Shown here: positions 34,431 through 42,742 of the stretch, piece after piece
Position numbering within the stretch: the first letter of the stretch is position 1
Layout of the letters: each line of letters opens with the position of its first letter
Source: an uncultured Myxococcales bacterium
Lineage (GTDB): Bacteria > Myxococcota_A > UBA9042
DNA length: 64,000 nt
Direction: 5' to 3'
Assembly: GCA_903919145.1 (NCBI GenBank)
Contig: CAIXGW010000041.1
Coordinates: 1 to 64,000 of the forward strand
Notes under the pieces: model-generated
What the model saw: only the letters and a program-made list of their open reading frames with translations
What the model was told of the DNA's origin: nothing
Databases searched by the model: none
Made by a program: the position numbers and the translations under genes

Positions 34431-36113
34431 ATGTCCAAGCCGTTGCAAGCCCCAAGTGCACCTTTGCCGCAAGAATTCACGCCAGAGGCGCCTTCTCAGC
34501 CCTCAGGGGCGGTCGCGGACCTGTCAGAGGGCCTGTTTGACGGCCCGCCCCTGCCAGAAGAGCCCTTCTTTGACGGCCCCGCCTTTCCCGATGAGCCAGG
34601 CTTCTTTGATGAATCACCCAATGATTTTGCGCCTGAGTCCGGCTCTCCGCGCGCCGCGCCGCTGCCTGCCCAGCGCTCTGCCGCGCCGCGCCGGCTGACC
34701 TCGGGGCGCGCCGCTGCGGCAGCTGGCGGGGCTGGTGCTGGTCAAGGCCCTGTTCCACCTGCAGATCTTCCGGCTGAGCGTGCCATCCTTTCGGCCTGCC
34801 TGTCGGACCCCGATGCCGTAGCCCTGGCACAATCTGCCATGCGCGCTGCGGACTTCTACGATCCTCGCCACAGTGCAGCCTTTGAGGCTATCTGCACCCT
34901 GGCGCTGCGCAATGAACCGACCGACGTGATCTCCGTTTACGGCGAACTGGAGAAGGCCGGTCACGGCGACCTGGTGGGCCTTGGCTATCTGACCGACTTG
35001 ATTGGAGATGTTGGCAGCTCCTATGCGGTGGAGCACTACGCCAAGCGCGTGTCCAAGCTGGCGACGGTGCGCAACATCTTGGCCGTCACCCACCGCGTGC
35101 AGACAGAGGGCTACAAACGCGGTGTGGATCCAGATGCTTATGTGCAGCTGGTAGAGCACGAGCTGGCCGAAGCGCTCAAGCAGACGGTCAGAGACGGGCC
35201 GCAGCAGGTCGGCGAGCTGGTGCCCGGCGTGTTTCAGGGGATCCTGGATGCCCGGGCCCGCGGCGGCGAAGTCGTAGGCATGTCCACGGGGTTCAGCGCA
35301 GTGGACCGCTGGCACCTGGGTCTGCACACCACCGACCTGATCGTGCTGGCGGCGCGGCCTGCCATGGGCAAGTCGGCGTTTGCGCTCAACATGGCCTTCA
35401 ACGTCGCCCGCAACCGCCGCCGCCACGCCGTGGACGACTTTGACCGCGCCAGGGTGGCGGTGTTCTCTCTTGAAATGGGCCGCGAGCAGCTAGTCCTGCG
35501 CTTGCTGTCGGCCCGCTCTGGCGTTGGCTTGACGCTGCTGCGCAAAGGCGAGCTGTCCGCCGAAGACGAGATGCAGCTGCGAGAGGCCGCCGCGGAGCTG
35601 GCCGACCTGAATCTGTTTCTGGACGACACCCCCGGCCTGACCCCCGGCGATCTGCGCGCTCGCTGCAAGCGCCTGGAAATGCAGGGGCCCCTTGACCTGG
35701 TGGTGGTCGACTACCTGCAGCTGATGCGCGGCAGCGGCGGCGCCAAGCAGAGTCGTGAGCAAGAGGTGGCCGAAATTTCCAGAACGCTCAAAGGCTTGGC
35801 CAAAGAGCTGCGCTGCACCGTGGTGGCGCTGTCGCAGCTGAACCGCGGCCTGGAAGCCCGGGCCGACAAGCGCCCGATGATGAGCGACCTGCGCGAGTCT
35901 GGATCCATCGAGCAAGATGCCGACATCATTTGGTTTATTCACAGAGAGCACTACTATAAGCCAGACAGCGCTCCCCCCCACGAGGCCGAGCTGATCATCG
36001 CCAAGCAGCGCGCCGGTGCCACGGGCGTCATCAAGCTGCACTTTGACGGGCCGCTGACCAAGTTTGGCAACCTGGACGACCGCGCCAATGATCAGTGGGT
36101 GGGCGGGCATTGA
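34431..36113 (+). CDS. dnaB: replicative DNA helicase
   Basis: A 560-residue DnaB. From about residue 107 the N-terminal helicase domain begins (DLPAERAILSACLSDPDA), followed by the RecA-like motor: Walker A ARPAMGKSAFALN, Walker B LVVVDYLQLM, and SQLNRGLEARADKRPMMSDLRESGSIEQDAD with the arginine region. Typical bacterial DnaB is about 450-470 residues. The excess is a 105-residue acidic, Pro/Phe-rich extension at the start with repeated FDGP/FFDE motifs. The ribosome site before the ATG is weak, so a later start cannot be excluded, but the extension keeps clean coding character. Ugd follows 63 bp later with its own promoter. Confidence 0.92.
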   Translation: MSKPLQAPSAPLPQEFTPEAPSQPSGAVADLSEGLFDGPPLPEEPFFDGPAFPDEPGFFDESPNDFAPESGSPRAAPLPAQRSAAPRRLTSGRAAAAAGGAGAGQGPVPPADLPAERAILSACLSDPDAVALAQSAMRAADFYDPRHSAAFEAICTLALRNEPTDVISVYGELEKAGHGDLVGLGYLTDLIGDVGSSYAVEHYAKRVSKLATVRNILAVTHRVQTEGYKRGVDPDAYVQLVEHELAEALKQTVRDGPQQVGELVPGVFQGILDARARGGEVVGMSTGFSAVDRWHLGLHTTDLIVLAARPAMGKSAFALNMAFNVARNRRRHAVDDFDRARVAVFSLEMGREQLVLRLLSARSGVGLTLLRKGELSAEDEMQLREAAAELADLNLFLDDTPGLTPGDLRARCKRLEMQGPLDLVVVDYLQLMRGSGGAKQSREQEVAEISRTLKGLAKELRCTVVALSQLNRGLEARADKRPMMSDLRESGSIEQDADIIWFIHREHYYKPDSAPPHEAELIIAKQRAGATGVIKLHFDGPLTKFGNLDDRANDQWVGGH

Positions 36114-36138
36114 GGCAATGCGGCGCGCCCTATACAAT
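36110..36138 (+). promoter_or_regulatory. sigma-70-type promoter for ugd
   Basis: TTGAGG (overlapping the dnaB stop), 17-bp spacer, TACAAT (5/6 match), about 38 bp before the ugd ATG. Confidence 0.55.
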
Positions 36139-36176
36139 CCTGCGCCCGCAGCTGACGTGCAGGGCCGAGGCTTGGA

Positions 36177-37490
36177 ATGAAAGTTGTTGTGATTGGCAGC
36201 GGTTACGTAGGGCTTGTTGCGGGCGCCTGCTTCGCGCACAGCGGCAATGACGTGACCTGCGTGGACATCGACGCCCGCAAGGTCGAGCGGCTGACCCAGG
36301 GGATCCTGCCAATCTACGAGCCCGGGCTCGACGACCTGGTGCTGCAAGGGGTCTCTGCCGAGCGCCTGCGCTTTACCACCCAGGGCAACGAGGCGATTTC
36401 GCAAGCAGATACCGTGTTCATTGCCGTGGGCACGCCCCCCCAGGAAGACGGGTCGGCCGACCTCAGCCACGTGCTCACGGTGGCCAAGACGATTGGAGAG
36501 AATCTGCAGGGTTATACCGCGGTGGTGGTCAAGTCGACGGTTCCGATCGGCACCTGCGACAAAGTCCGCGCCATCCTTGCACCGCTGGCGGCGGATCGGC
36601 CCGGGGTCAGCGTCGATGTGGTGTCCAATCCAGAATTCCTCAAAGAAGGCGCAGCGCTAGACGACTTTCTGCACCCCGACCGCGTGGTCTGTGGCACCGA
36701 CACCGTGCGCGCCAGGGCCATGCTAGACGAGCTGTACCGCCCCTTTGTCGAAAAGGCCGACCAGATCCTGCACATGGACATCCGGTCGTCGGAGATGACC
36801 AAGTACGCCGCCAACGCCATGCTCGCCACCAGAATCTCTTTTATGAACGAAGTTGCCAACCTGTGTGACCTGGTCGGTGCCGACGTCAAGAATGTCCAGC
36901 GCGGCATTGGCAGCGACGCCCGCATCGGCGCCTTGTTCCTTAACCCGGGGATTGGCTACGGCGGATCGTGTTTTCCCAAGGATGTCAAGGCGTTGATGTC
37001 CACTGGTCGCGATGCCGGTCTGGCCATGGAGATCCTGTCGGCTGTGGAATCGGTCAATGACCAGCAAAAAGGCCTGCTGGCCCGCCGCCTGATCGCCCGC
37101 CTTGGCGACGACCTGCAGGGCAAGACCGTGGCGCTGCTGGGCCTGGCTTTCAAGCCCGACACCGACGACATGCGCGAGGCGCCAAGCCTGACGGTGGTGC
37201 GCAAGCTGCGCGCGGCCGGCGCCAAGGTGCTGGGCTATGACCCGGTGGCGCAGGAGACCGCTGCGGCAGAATTGCACGACACGATCACCTATTGCCGGAC
37301 GTGGCAGCAAGCCGTGGCCAGCGCCGACGCCGTGCTGCTGCTGACCGAGTGGCGGGAGCTGCGCCAAATCTCCCCTGCCGAGCTGGCCGCCGCGACCCAG
37401 TGCCGGCTGCTGTTTGATGGTCGCAATGCCTGGGACCCCAAGGTATTTGCCGCTGCAGGCTTTGAGTACCACGGCGTTGGCCGCCGCTAG
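36177..37490 (+). CDS. ugd: UDP-glucose 6-dehydrogenase
   Basis: A 437-residue enzyme that oxidises UDP-glucose to UDP-glucuronate with two NAD+. It starts with the Rossmann motif MKVVVIGSGYVGLVAGACFA. The family blocks are all present: VGTPPQEDGSADLSHV, VKSTVPIGTCD, NPEFLKEGAALDDFLHPDRV, SSEMTKYAANAMLATRISFMNE, the catalytic Cys in NPGIGYGGSCFPKDVKAL, and GLAFKPDTDDMREAPSL. Length is standard. Product UDP-glucuronate would feed exopolysaccharide or lipopolysaccharide synthesis. A REP-like repeat lies just downstream. Confidence 0.95.
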   Translation: MKVVVIGSGYVGLVAGACFAHSGNDVTCVDIDARKVERLTQGILPIYEPGLDDLVLQGVSAERLRFTTQGNEAISQADTVFIAVGTPPQEDGSADLSHVLTVAKTIGENLQGYTAVVVKSTVPIGTCDKVRAILAPLAADRPGVSVDVVSNPEFLKEGAALDDFLHPDRVVCGTDTVRARAMLDELYRPFVEKADQILHMDIRSSEMTKYAANAMLATRISFMNEVANLCDLVGADVKNVQRGIGSDARIGALFLNPGIGYGGSCFPKDVKALMSTGRDAGLAMEILSAVESVNDQQKGLLARRLIARLGDDLQGKTVALLGLAFKPDTDDMREAPSLTVVRKLRAAGAKVLGYDPVAQETAAAELHDTITYCRTWQQAVASADAVLLLTEWRELRQISPAELAAATQCRLLFDGRNAWDPKVFAAAGFEYHGVGRR

Positions 37491-37503
37491 CCTGGCAGCC
37501 CCA

Positions 37504-37535
37504 GACAACTCCCAGGGGAATGTCTGATCCTTGAA
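37504..37535 (+). repeat. REP-like palindrome, copy A6
   Basis: GACAACTCCCAGGGGAATGTC followed by TGATCCTTGAA. Diverged centre but conserved arms and tail; lies just after the ugd stop, 34 kb from the transposase. Confidence 0.7.
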
Positions 37536-37566
37536 AGGACAGCTGATCTTGGTGGGGCGCCGTGGG

Positions 37567-37595
37567 TTGAGCATTGCAATTCTTTCCGCTAACCT
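37567..37595 (+). promoter_or_regulatory. possible promoter for OPT transporter
   Basis: TTGAGC, 17-bp spacer, TAACCT, about 40 bp before the start codon. Weak -10. Confidence 0.3.
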
Positions 37596-37636
37596 CCGGG
37601 TCGCCGTCGCCAAACCCGCGGAAGACCGGAGCCTAG

Positions 37637-39697
37637 ATGACCATGCCCGCGGGCGAAGCCCTTGCCACCTCTGCCCCGGACCACACAGCTCCACCGGTGG
37701 CGCTGCCCGACTTGCTGCTGGTGCCGGCCGACGACCGCGAGCGGGTCTGGTTTGAGACCTACTACCAGGGCGACACCCAAAAGCAGCTGACCGTGCGGGC
37801 CGTCTTGATGGGCTCGGTGCTCGGCGCGTTCATGTCGCTTTCCAACCTCTACGTCGGCCTCAAGACCGGCTGGAGCCTGGGGGTAGCGATCACGTCGTGC
37901 ATCCTGAGCTATGCCATCTGGCAGACGTTTCTCAAGATCGGCCTGGCCAAAGAGCCCATGACGATCCTGGAAAACAACTGCATGCAGTCCACGGCCACCT
38001 CGGCCGGCGCGTCTACGGGCGGCACCATGGTGTCGGCCATCGCCGCCTACCTGCTCATCACCGGCGAAAACATGAGCTTTTGGTCGCTGTTTTGGTGGAC
38101 GGCGTTTCTGGCCTTGCTGGGCGTGTGCATGGCCGTGCCCATGAAGCGCCAGATGATCAACCGCGAGCAGCTCAAATTCCCCAGCGGAATTGCCGCTGCC
38201 GAGACGCTGCGTTCGCTGCACGCCGCTGGCTCTGACGCTATCGACAAAGCCCGCGCGCTGTTTATCGCCCTGGGGGCGGGGGCCGTGATCAAGTGGCTCA
38301 TAGAGGGCCAGGCCGCCCTGGTCACCAAGTCGCTGGTGCCGGCGTGGCTGGCGCTGCCAAGTGAATGGGCTCTGCCTTTTTCCATCGGCAAGCGCTCCGC
38401 CGAGTCCTACGCGCTGACTCTTCCCGTCGACCCTATGATGATGGCGGCCGGAGCCATTGTTGGCATGCGCACGGCGGCCTCCATGGCCGTGGGGGCCGTG
38501 CTGGTCTTTGGCGTGGTGGGGCCGCAGCTCGACCGCGCCGGGGTGTTCAAGGAGATGAAGCTGACCGACTTGTCTGCCCAGGTGGCCGAAGTTCAGCTGG
38601 CCCTGCAGACGGCCCCGGCCGAAAAACACGCAGAGCTCAACAAGAAAATGGTGGCCACCCGCGCCAAGATCGCCACGGTAGAAAACCAAGGCGTAGAGCC
38701 AGCTCTGATGATCCGCAAGTGGTCCCTGTGGACCGGCTCGGCGATGATGGTGTCTTCTGGCCTGATGGCGTTTGGCTTTCAGTGGCGCAGCATCGGCCGG
38801 GCGCTGGGCGGGGCAACGGCGCTGCTGCGGCGGCGCAAGTCCAGCCAGGTCGATCCCCTGGAGGCCATCGAGGTGCCGCCGACCTGGATGCTCATTGGCC
38901 TTGGCATCTCAGCCACCGGCTGCATCGCCATTCTTCACCACGAGTGGGGCGTGGCGTGGTACTGGGGGCTGATTGCCATCGCCTTGTCTTTCCTGCTGTC
39001 GCTGGTCGCCTGTCGCGCTACCGGAGAGACGGACATCACGCCGATTGGTGCCATGGGCAAGGTAACCCAGCTGTTCTATGGTGTGGCGCTGCCCAACCAC
39101 GCCGTGGCCAACCTGATGACGGCAGGGGTCACCGCAGGGGCCGCCGGTGCCGCGGCCGATCTGCTCATCGACCTCAAGTCCGGCTATCTGCTCGGCGCCA
39201 ATCCGCGCAAGCAGTTCATTGCTCAGGCTTGGGGCATTGTCGCGGGCACCTTGGTCGTCGTGCCGGTGTGGTACATCCTGGTGCCGACCGCCGCCGCCAT
39301 CGGCTCGGCCTCCAAGAATTTTCCAGCGCCGGCAGCCGAAGTTTGGGCCTCTGTCGCCAAGTTGCTCAGCCAGGGCCTGGGTTCTTTGCACCCCACCATC
39401 CTGATGGGCATGGCCGTGGGCGCAGTGCTGGGCGTCGCTTTGACGATCGCCGATCAGTACGCCCCGCCGCCCATCAAGAAATGGCTGCCCTCGGCCACTG
39501 GCCTGGGCCTGGCCTGCGTCATCAACTTCGCCGATTCCATTGCCTTCTTGATCGGGGCCGTGGTCGCGCACCTGTGGCAGAAGTGGGACGGCAAGCACGC
39601 CGACAAGCTGCTGGTCCCCGTCGCCTCTGGCATCATCGCCGGAGAGAGCATCTTGGGCATTGCCATCGCGCTGCTGCAGGCGACTGGCACCCTGTAG
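37637..39697 (+). CDS. OPT-family oligopeptide/metal transporter
   Basis: A 686-residue membrane protein with about fifteen hydrophobic helices. Characteristic OPT segments are visible: the N-terminal LTVRAVLMGSVLGAFMSLSNLYVGLKTGW, ENNCMQSTATSAGASTGG, LKFPSGIAAAETL, DITPIGAMGKVTQLFYG and a C-terminal GVALTIADQYAP. OPT proteins import short peptides or metal-chelate complexes using the proton gradient; substrate cannot be read here. CGGAGCC precedes the ATG. A K+-channel gene begins 12 bp after the stop, so the two are one transcript. Confidence 0.9.
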   Translation: MTMPAGEALATSAPDHTAPPVALPDLLLVPADDRERVWFETYYQGDTQKQLTVRAVLMGSVLGAFMSLSNLYVGLKTGWSLGVAITSCILSYAIWQTFLKIGLAKEPMTILENNCMQSTATSAGASTGGTMVSAIAAYLLITGENMSFWSLFWWTAFLALLGVCMAVPMKRQMINREQLKFPSGIAAAETLRSLHAAGSDAIDKARALFIALGAGAVIKWLIEGQAALVTKSLVPAWLALPSEWALPFSIGKRSAESYALTLPVDPMMMAAGAIVGMRTAASMAVGAVLVFGVVGPQLDRAGVFKEMKLTDLSAQVAEVQLALQTAPAEKHAELNKKMVATRAKIATVENQGVEPALMIRKWSLWTGSAMMVSSGLMAFGFQWRSIGRALGGATALLRRRKSSQVDPLEAIEVPPTWMLIGLGISATGCIAILHHEWGVAWYWGLIAIALSFLLSLVACRATGETDITPIGAMGKVTQLFYGVALPNHAVANLMTAGVTAGAAGAAADLLIDLKSGYLLGANPRKQFIAQAWGIVAGTLVVVPVWYILVPTAAAIGSASKNFPAPAAEVWASVAKLLSQGLGSLHPTILMGMAVGAVLGVALTIADQYAPPPIKKWLPSATGLGLACVINFADSIAFLIGAVVAHLWQKWDGKHADKLLVPVASGIIAGESILGIAIALLQATGTL

Positions 39698-39709
39698 CGA
39701 GGAGAGGCT

Positions 39710-40753
39710 GTGACCCGCGCCGACCTGCGCCCGACCGAAAACCAGCGGATTCGTCAGACGGCTGTGCGGACCGCCTCGCTGGTCGGCGGCATCCTGGTCG
39801 TTGGCACCATTGGCTATGGGGGCATAGAAGGCTGGTCCTTCGGCGACAGCCTGTTCATGACGGTCATCACCCTGGCCACCATCGGCTACGGCGAAGTTCA
39901 TCCGCTGAGCGATCTGGGCCGCGCCTTCACCATCTTCATTATCTTTGTTGGCGTGGGCACTTTGGGCTACGCCTTTGCCGAGGTCACGGCCTTCTTGACC
40001 AGCGGTGGCCTGCGCGCCTACCGCCGCCGCGATCGCCTGGAGCGTATCATGCGAGAATTGAAGGGCCACACCATTGTCTGTGGCTGCGGCCGGCTTGGCA
40101 CGGCGCTGGTCGAAGAGCTGCACGCCGAGGGCCAGCCGTTTGTGGTCATCGACCGTGACCCCAAAGTGTTAGAGAGGCTTGGGCTATTTGGAGACATCGC
40201 CTTTTTGCAGGGAGATGCCAATGACGACGCCATGCTGCACGCCGCAGGTGTGGACCGCGCCCACGCACTGGTAGCGGCGCTGAATGACGACGCTTCCAAC
40301 GTGTTTTTGACCCTGACAGCGCGGGTGCTGACCAAGGAGACCAATCCCCAGCTGATCATCCACGGCAAGGCCGAAGACCCGGCCTCACTGGTCAAGCTAG
40401 AGCGCGCTGGCGCCAACCACGTGTTCAGCCCAGGGCGGGTGGTGGGCCACCGGATTGCCCATCAGATCTTGCGCCCGGCGATCACCGAGCTCATCGGGCT
40501 GTCGACCCGCAAAGGCGACCTGGAGCTGGGCATTGAGGAGCTGCAGGCTCAGAACATTGGCGCCGTAGGCAAGACCCTGCGCCAATCGGGGCTGTGGGGC
40601 CGCCCAGAGCTGATGGTGCTGGCCGTAAAAACCCGCGACGGTGGGGTCGTCTTTCCGCCCAAGCCCGATGAGCCGCTGCAGCACGGCGACCGCGTGGTCC
40701 TGCTCGGCCGCCCTGACCAGCTGATTCAGCCGGTGGTGTTTGGCAAGAATTAG
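39710..40753 (+). CDS. potassium channel with RCK (TrkA-N/TrkA-C) domain
   Basis: A 347-residue two-helix potassium channel. TM1 is VGGILVVGTIGYGGIE and TM2 is AFTIFIIFVGVGTLGYAF; between them lies the selectivity filter VITLATIGYGE (TxGYG). From residue about 115 the RCK domain shows a Rossmann motif HTIVCGCGRLGTALVEEL with a downstream acidic residue (VVIDRDP), then a TrkA-C-like segment (ELGIEELQAQNIGAVGKTLRQ). The GTG start at 39710 has GGAGAGGC in front. Ligand gating by nucleotide or Ca2+ is the family expectation. Confidence 0.9.
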   Translation: MTRADLRPTENQRIRQTAVRTASLVGGILVVGTIGYGGIEGWSFGDSLFMTVITLATIGYGEVHPLSDLGRAFTIFIIFVGVGTLGYAFAEVTAFLTSGGLRAYRRRDRLERIMRELKGHTIVCGCGRLGTALVEELHAEGQPFVVIDRDPKVLERLGLFGDIAFLQGDANDDAMLHAAGVDRAHALVAALNDDASNVFLTLTARVLTKETNPQLIIHGKAEDPASLVKLERAGANHVFSPGRVVGHRIAHQILRPAITELIGLSTRKGDLELGIEELQAQNIGAVGKTLRQSGLWGRPELMVLAVKTRDGGVVFPPKPDEPLQHGDRVVLLGRPDQLIQPVVFGKN

Positions 40754-40826
40754 GTCGCAAAGGACTGACAAGTATCTGATCGCCGTACGAATTCTAGCAC
40801 GGCCGCGCCCTAGAAACGGTCGCCCC

Positions 40827-40854
40827 GGGCACCGCAGTGCCGCTTGGGCCCAAG
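40827..40854. terminator. possible hairpins between convergent genes
   Basis: GGCACCGCAGTGCC (5-bp stem) followed by the palindrome CTTGGGCCCAAG between the channel and PFK-2 genes. No T-run, so termination is uncertain. Confidence 0.3.
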
Positions 40855-40855
40855 G

Positions 40856-42130
40856 TCAGTCGGCCATCGCGCTGCCCATGCCCACCGGCCCGTCCAAGTC
40901 GCTGACGCTCAGCGAATAGCGCCGCTCTTCAAAGGCATAGGGCCCCGGCACCAGCTCAATCACGGTGTGGATGGGGATTTCCATGTTCAGCACGTCTTCG
41001 GGGCGCTTGTCCATGAAGTAGGCGTACAGCATCCGCAGTACCGCCTGATGGCCAATGACCAAAACCGGCTCGCTCTCTCTCTCCAGCTCCAAGATCACCG
41101 GCTCCAGGCGTTGCACCACGTCGACATAGCTCTCTCCCCGCGGGTAGCGGTAGTTGAGCTTGTCTACAGCGCGCGCATCGAATTCTTGAGGCATTTTCTG
41201 GGCGATCTCTTGGTAGGTCATGCCATCGCACACGCCGGCGTCGATCTCGTCCAAGGCGCGCCACGGCATGGACGGGACCTGCAGGTAGCTGGCCGTCTCG
41301 ATGGTGCGACGCAGCGTGCTGGTCCACACGTTGGGCGGCCGGATCGAGTGCTCGCGCACAAACCGGCTCAGCGCTTTGGCATAGAGGTGCCCCTCTGGGC
41401 TCAAGCTGGTGTCGCCACCGATCCGTCCTTGCACGTTGAAGTCCGACTCGCCGTGGCGGGTCAGCCAGATGGGGCGGCGCACCAGGTGCAGGTTCATCAA
41501 GAAGTTGACCAGTTTTCCCGGCAGGAAGCCGCGAATGCCGTGCATGACGATGATGCGGCCCACATCAATGAGCTTGATGTAGGCGTAGTCCTCTTCTGTT
41601 ACCGGCTCATAGGTGCGGCTGTAGTGATCAATGCGCGCGCGGAAGTCGCGGGCGGCATCGTCAGGGTTCATGCCCTCATAGTCGGGCGAAGTCAGCTTGG
41701 TTTCGCGGATGTTGGCCTCGACGATCGACGGGTCCTCGCACACCGACTCGATAAACACCACGTCCAGCCCGGCGGCCTGACAGCGATCGTAGACCTGGCG
41801 GCGGCGCTGGGCATTGGTGTTGGTGGCGTCGTAGATGCCCACGCGGCCGCCGCCCTTCATCCACACCAGCATGTCGTCCAGCGCCGCAGTCGCCAGCTCA
41901 TTGCGCAGGCGGTTGCCCTCGACATTGGCTGGATCAAAGAAATCGTGGCGGTGGTGGGTGCCCAGCTTGCGCCGGCGGTAGTCGCCGATGTTGAAGGTGC
42001 GCGCACTAAAACCCAGCCAGTTCAAATAGCGCGCCAGCTTGCGCGACACAAAAGTCTTGCCGCGGGCGGGCAGGCCAACCAAGACCAGGACCAGCTTGGT
42101 GGCTTCGGGAGTGAAGGGGTCGTAGCGCAT
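40856..42130 (-). CDS. bifunctional 6-phosphofructo-2-kinase / fructose-2,6-bisphosphatase
   Basis: A 424-residue protein that matches the eukaryotic PFKFB layout along its whole length. Kinase half: Walker A GLPARGKT at residues 19-26, RYLNWLG, FNIGDYRR, IYDATNTNAQRRR, FIESVCEDP and SPDYEGMN. Phosphatase half: RHGESDFNVQGRIGGD (catalytic His226), the catalytic Glu region EIDAGVCDGMTYQEI, YRYPRGESYVDVVQRLEPVI and VIGHQAVLRMLYAY (His361). It would make and break fructose-2,6-bisphosphate. The start at 42130 follows GAGGAACCG; the longer ORF adds non-homologous sequence. Such enzymes are standard in eukaryotes and uncommon in bacteria. It stands alone, divergent from the small winged-helix gene. 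Confidence 0.92.
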   Translation of the reverse strand: MRYDPFTPEATKLVLVLVGLPARGKTFVSRKLARYLNWLGFSARTFNIGDYRRRKLGTHHRHDFFDPANVEGNRLRNELATAALDDMLVWMKGGGRVGIYDATNTNAQRRRQVYDRCQAAGLDVVFIESVCEDPSIVEANIRETKLTSPDYEGMNPDDAARDFRARIDHYSRTYEPVTEEDYAYIKLIDVGRIIVMHGIRGFLPGKLVNFLMNLHLVRRPIWLTRHGESDFNVQGRIGGDTSLSPEGHLYAKALSRFVREHSIRPPNVWTSTLRRTIETASYLQVPSMPWRALDEIDAGVCDGMTYQEIAQKMPQEFDARAVDKLNYRYPRGESYVDVVQRLEPVILELERESEPVLVIGHQAVLRMLYAYFMDKRPEDVLNMEIPIHTVIELVPGPYAFEERRYSLSVSDLDGPVGMGSAMAD

Positions 42131-42166
42131 CGGTTCCTCAGCGGTGGGCAAATTGACGAGCGCGCA

Positions 42167-42195
42167 AGCATAGCACAGCTCGTTTGCCTTGTCGG
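42167..42195 (-). promoter_or_regulatory. possible promoter for the PFK-2/FBPase-2 gene
   Basis: On the minus strand CCGACA, 17-bp spacer, TATGCT, about 37 bp before the start codon. Both boxes 4/6. Confidence 0.3.
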
Positions 42196-42319
42196 GTATA
42201 GGTGATGTGCTAGGATGGGCCGTCGGCCAGCGGGCACCCCCCACAGGGCGAGGGCGGCCACCAAACTCCTTCAATCCCAACAGAACCACCCAAGCAGCAC
42301 CGCTGCCGTTAGGAGAGCC

Positions 42320-42550
42320 ATGCAGCCTCGCCAAGGTACCGCCTCAGAATTCGTTCTGTCGATCTTGACCAAGCACCCCGACCGCGAATTTCGCCCGGGC
42401 GACCTGGCGGACCTATCGGCCGGTCGCTTCAGCCGCGACAACATCTTTGCCTCGCTCAGGTTGTTCTTTGCCGACGGCCAGGTGATCCGCAACAAGGATG
42501 GCCGCGACGCCTGGTGGGCGATTACTGAAGCCGGCCTGCAGACCCGCTAG
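42320..42550 (+). CDS. 76-residue winged-helix-like protein
   Basis: A small protein with a strong ribosome site (TTAGGAGAGCC) before the ATG at 42320. Sequence features: SEFVLSILTKHPDREFRPGDLADL, then FSRDNIFASLRLFFADGQVI and DAWWAITEAGLQTR. The order helix, PGDLAD turn-helix, helix, then an aromatic beta wing is that of a compact winged-helix DNA-binding domain. Its TAG stop is the first part of a type-B repeat. It may regulate a neighbour such as the divergent PFK-2 gene, but that is inference. Confidence 0.6.
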   Translation: MQPRQGTASEFVLSILTKHPDREFRPGDLADLSAGRFSRDNIFASLRLFFADGQVIRNKDGRDAWWAITEAGLQTR

Positions 42551-42692
42551 TACCCCAAACCCCAATTTCGTTCCGGGTTCCGCAGCGGACGCGGTTTGGG
42601 GTACGGAACAAGACCCAGCAGCAGCCGCCAAGACCTGTGAACAAGAGCCGGGTGTAACCCGGATCGAATGCACGGTCTTGGGTACTAGCCCT
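42546..42692. repeat. type-B palindromic element, copy B3 (most complete)
   Basis: Both ends read GCTAGTACCC(C)AA inward, so the element has terminal inverted repeats of about 30 bp. Inside is a second palindrome: CCAAGACC ... GGTCTTGG (8-bp arms, 42629-42680) around a perfect CCGGGT-GTA-ACCCGG hairpin. The left end supplies the TAG stop of the 76-residue gene. About 147 bp in all. Confidence 0.75.
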
Positions 42693-42742
42693 GAGCCCCT
42701 TCTCTCCTGCATCGCCGTCCTGTGCGGCACTGAGCGGGCACC

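Noticed and set aside
38365-40158. Plus-strand ORF (597 aa) over the OPT and channel genes
   Set aside because: Out-of-frame shadow across two genuine genes; Arg/Gly-rich with no domain.
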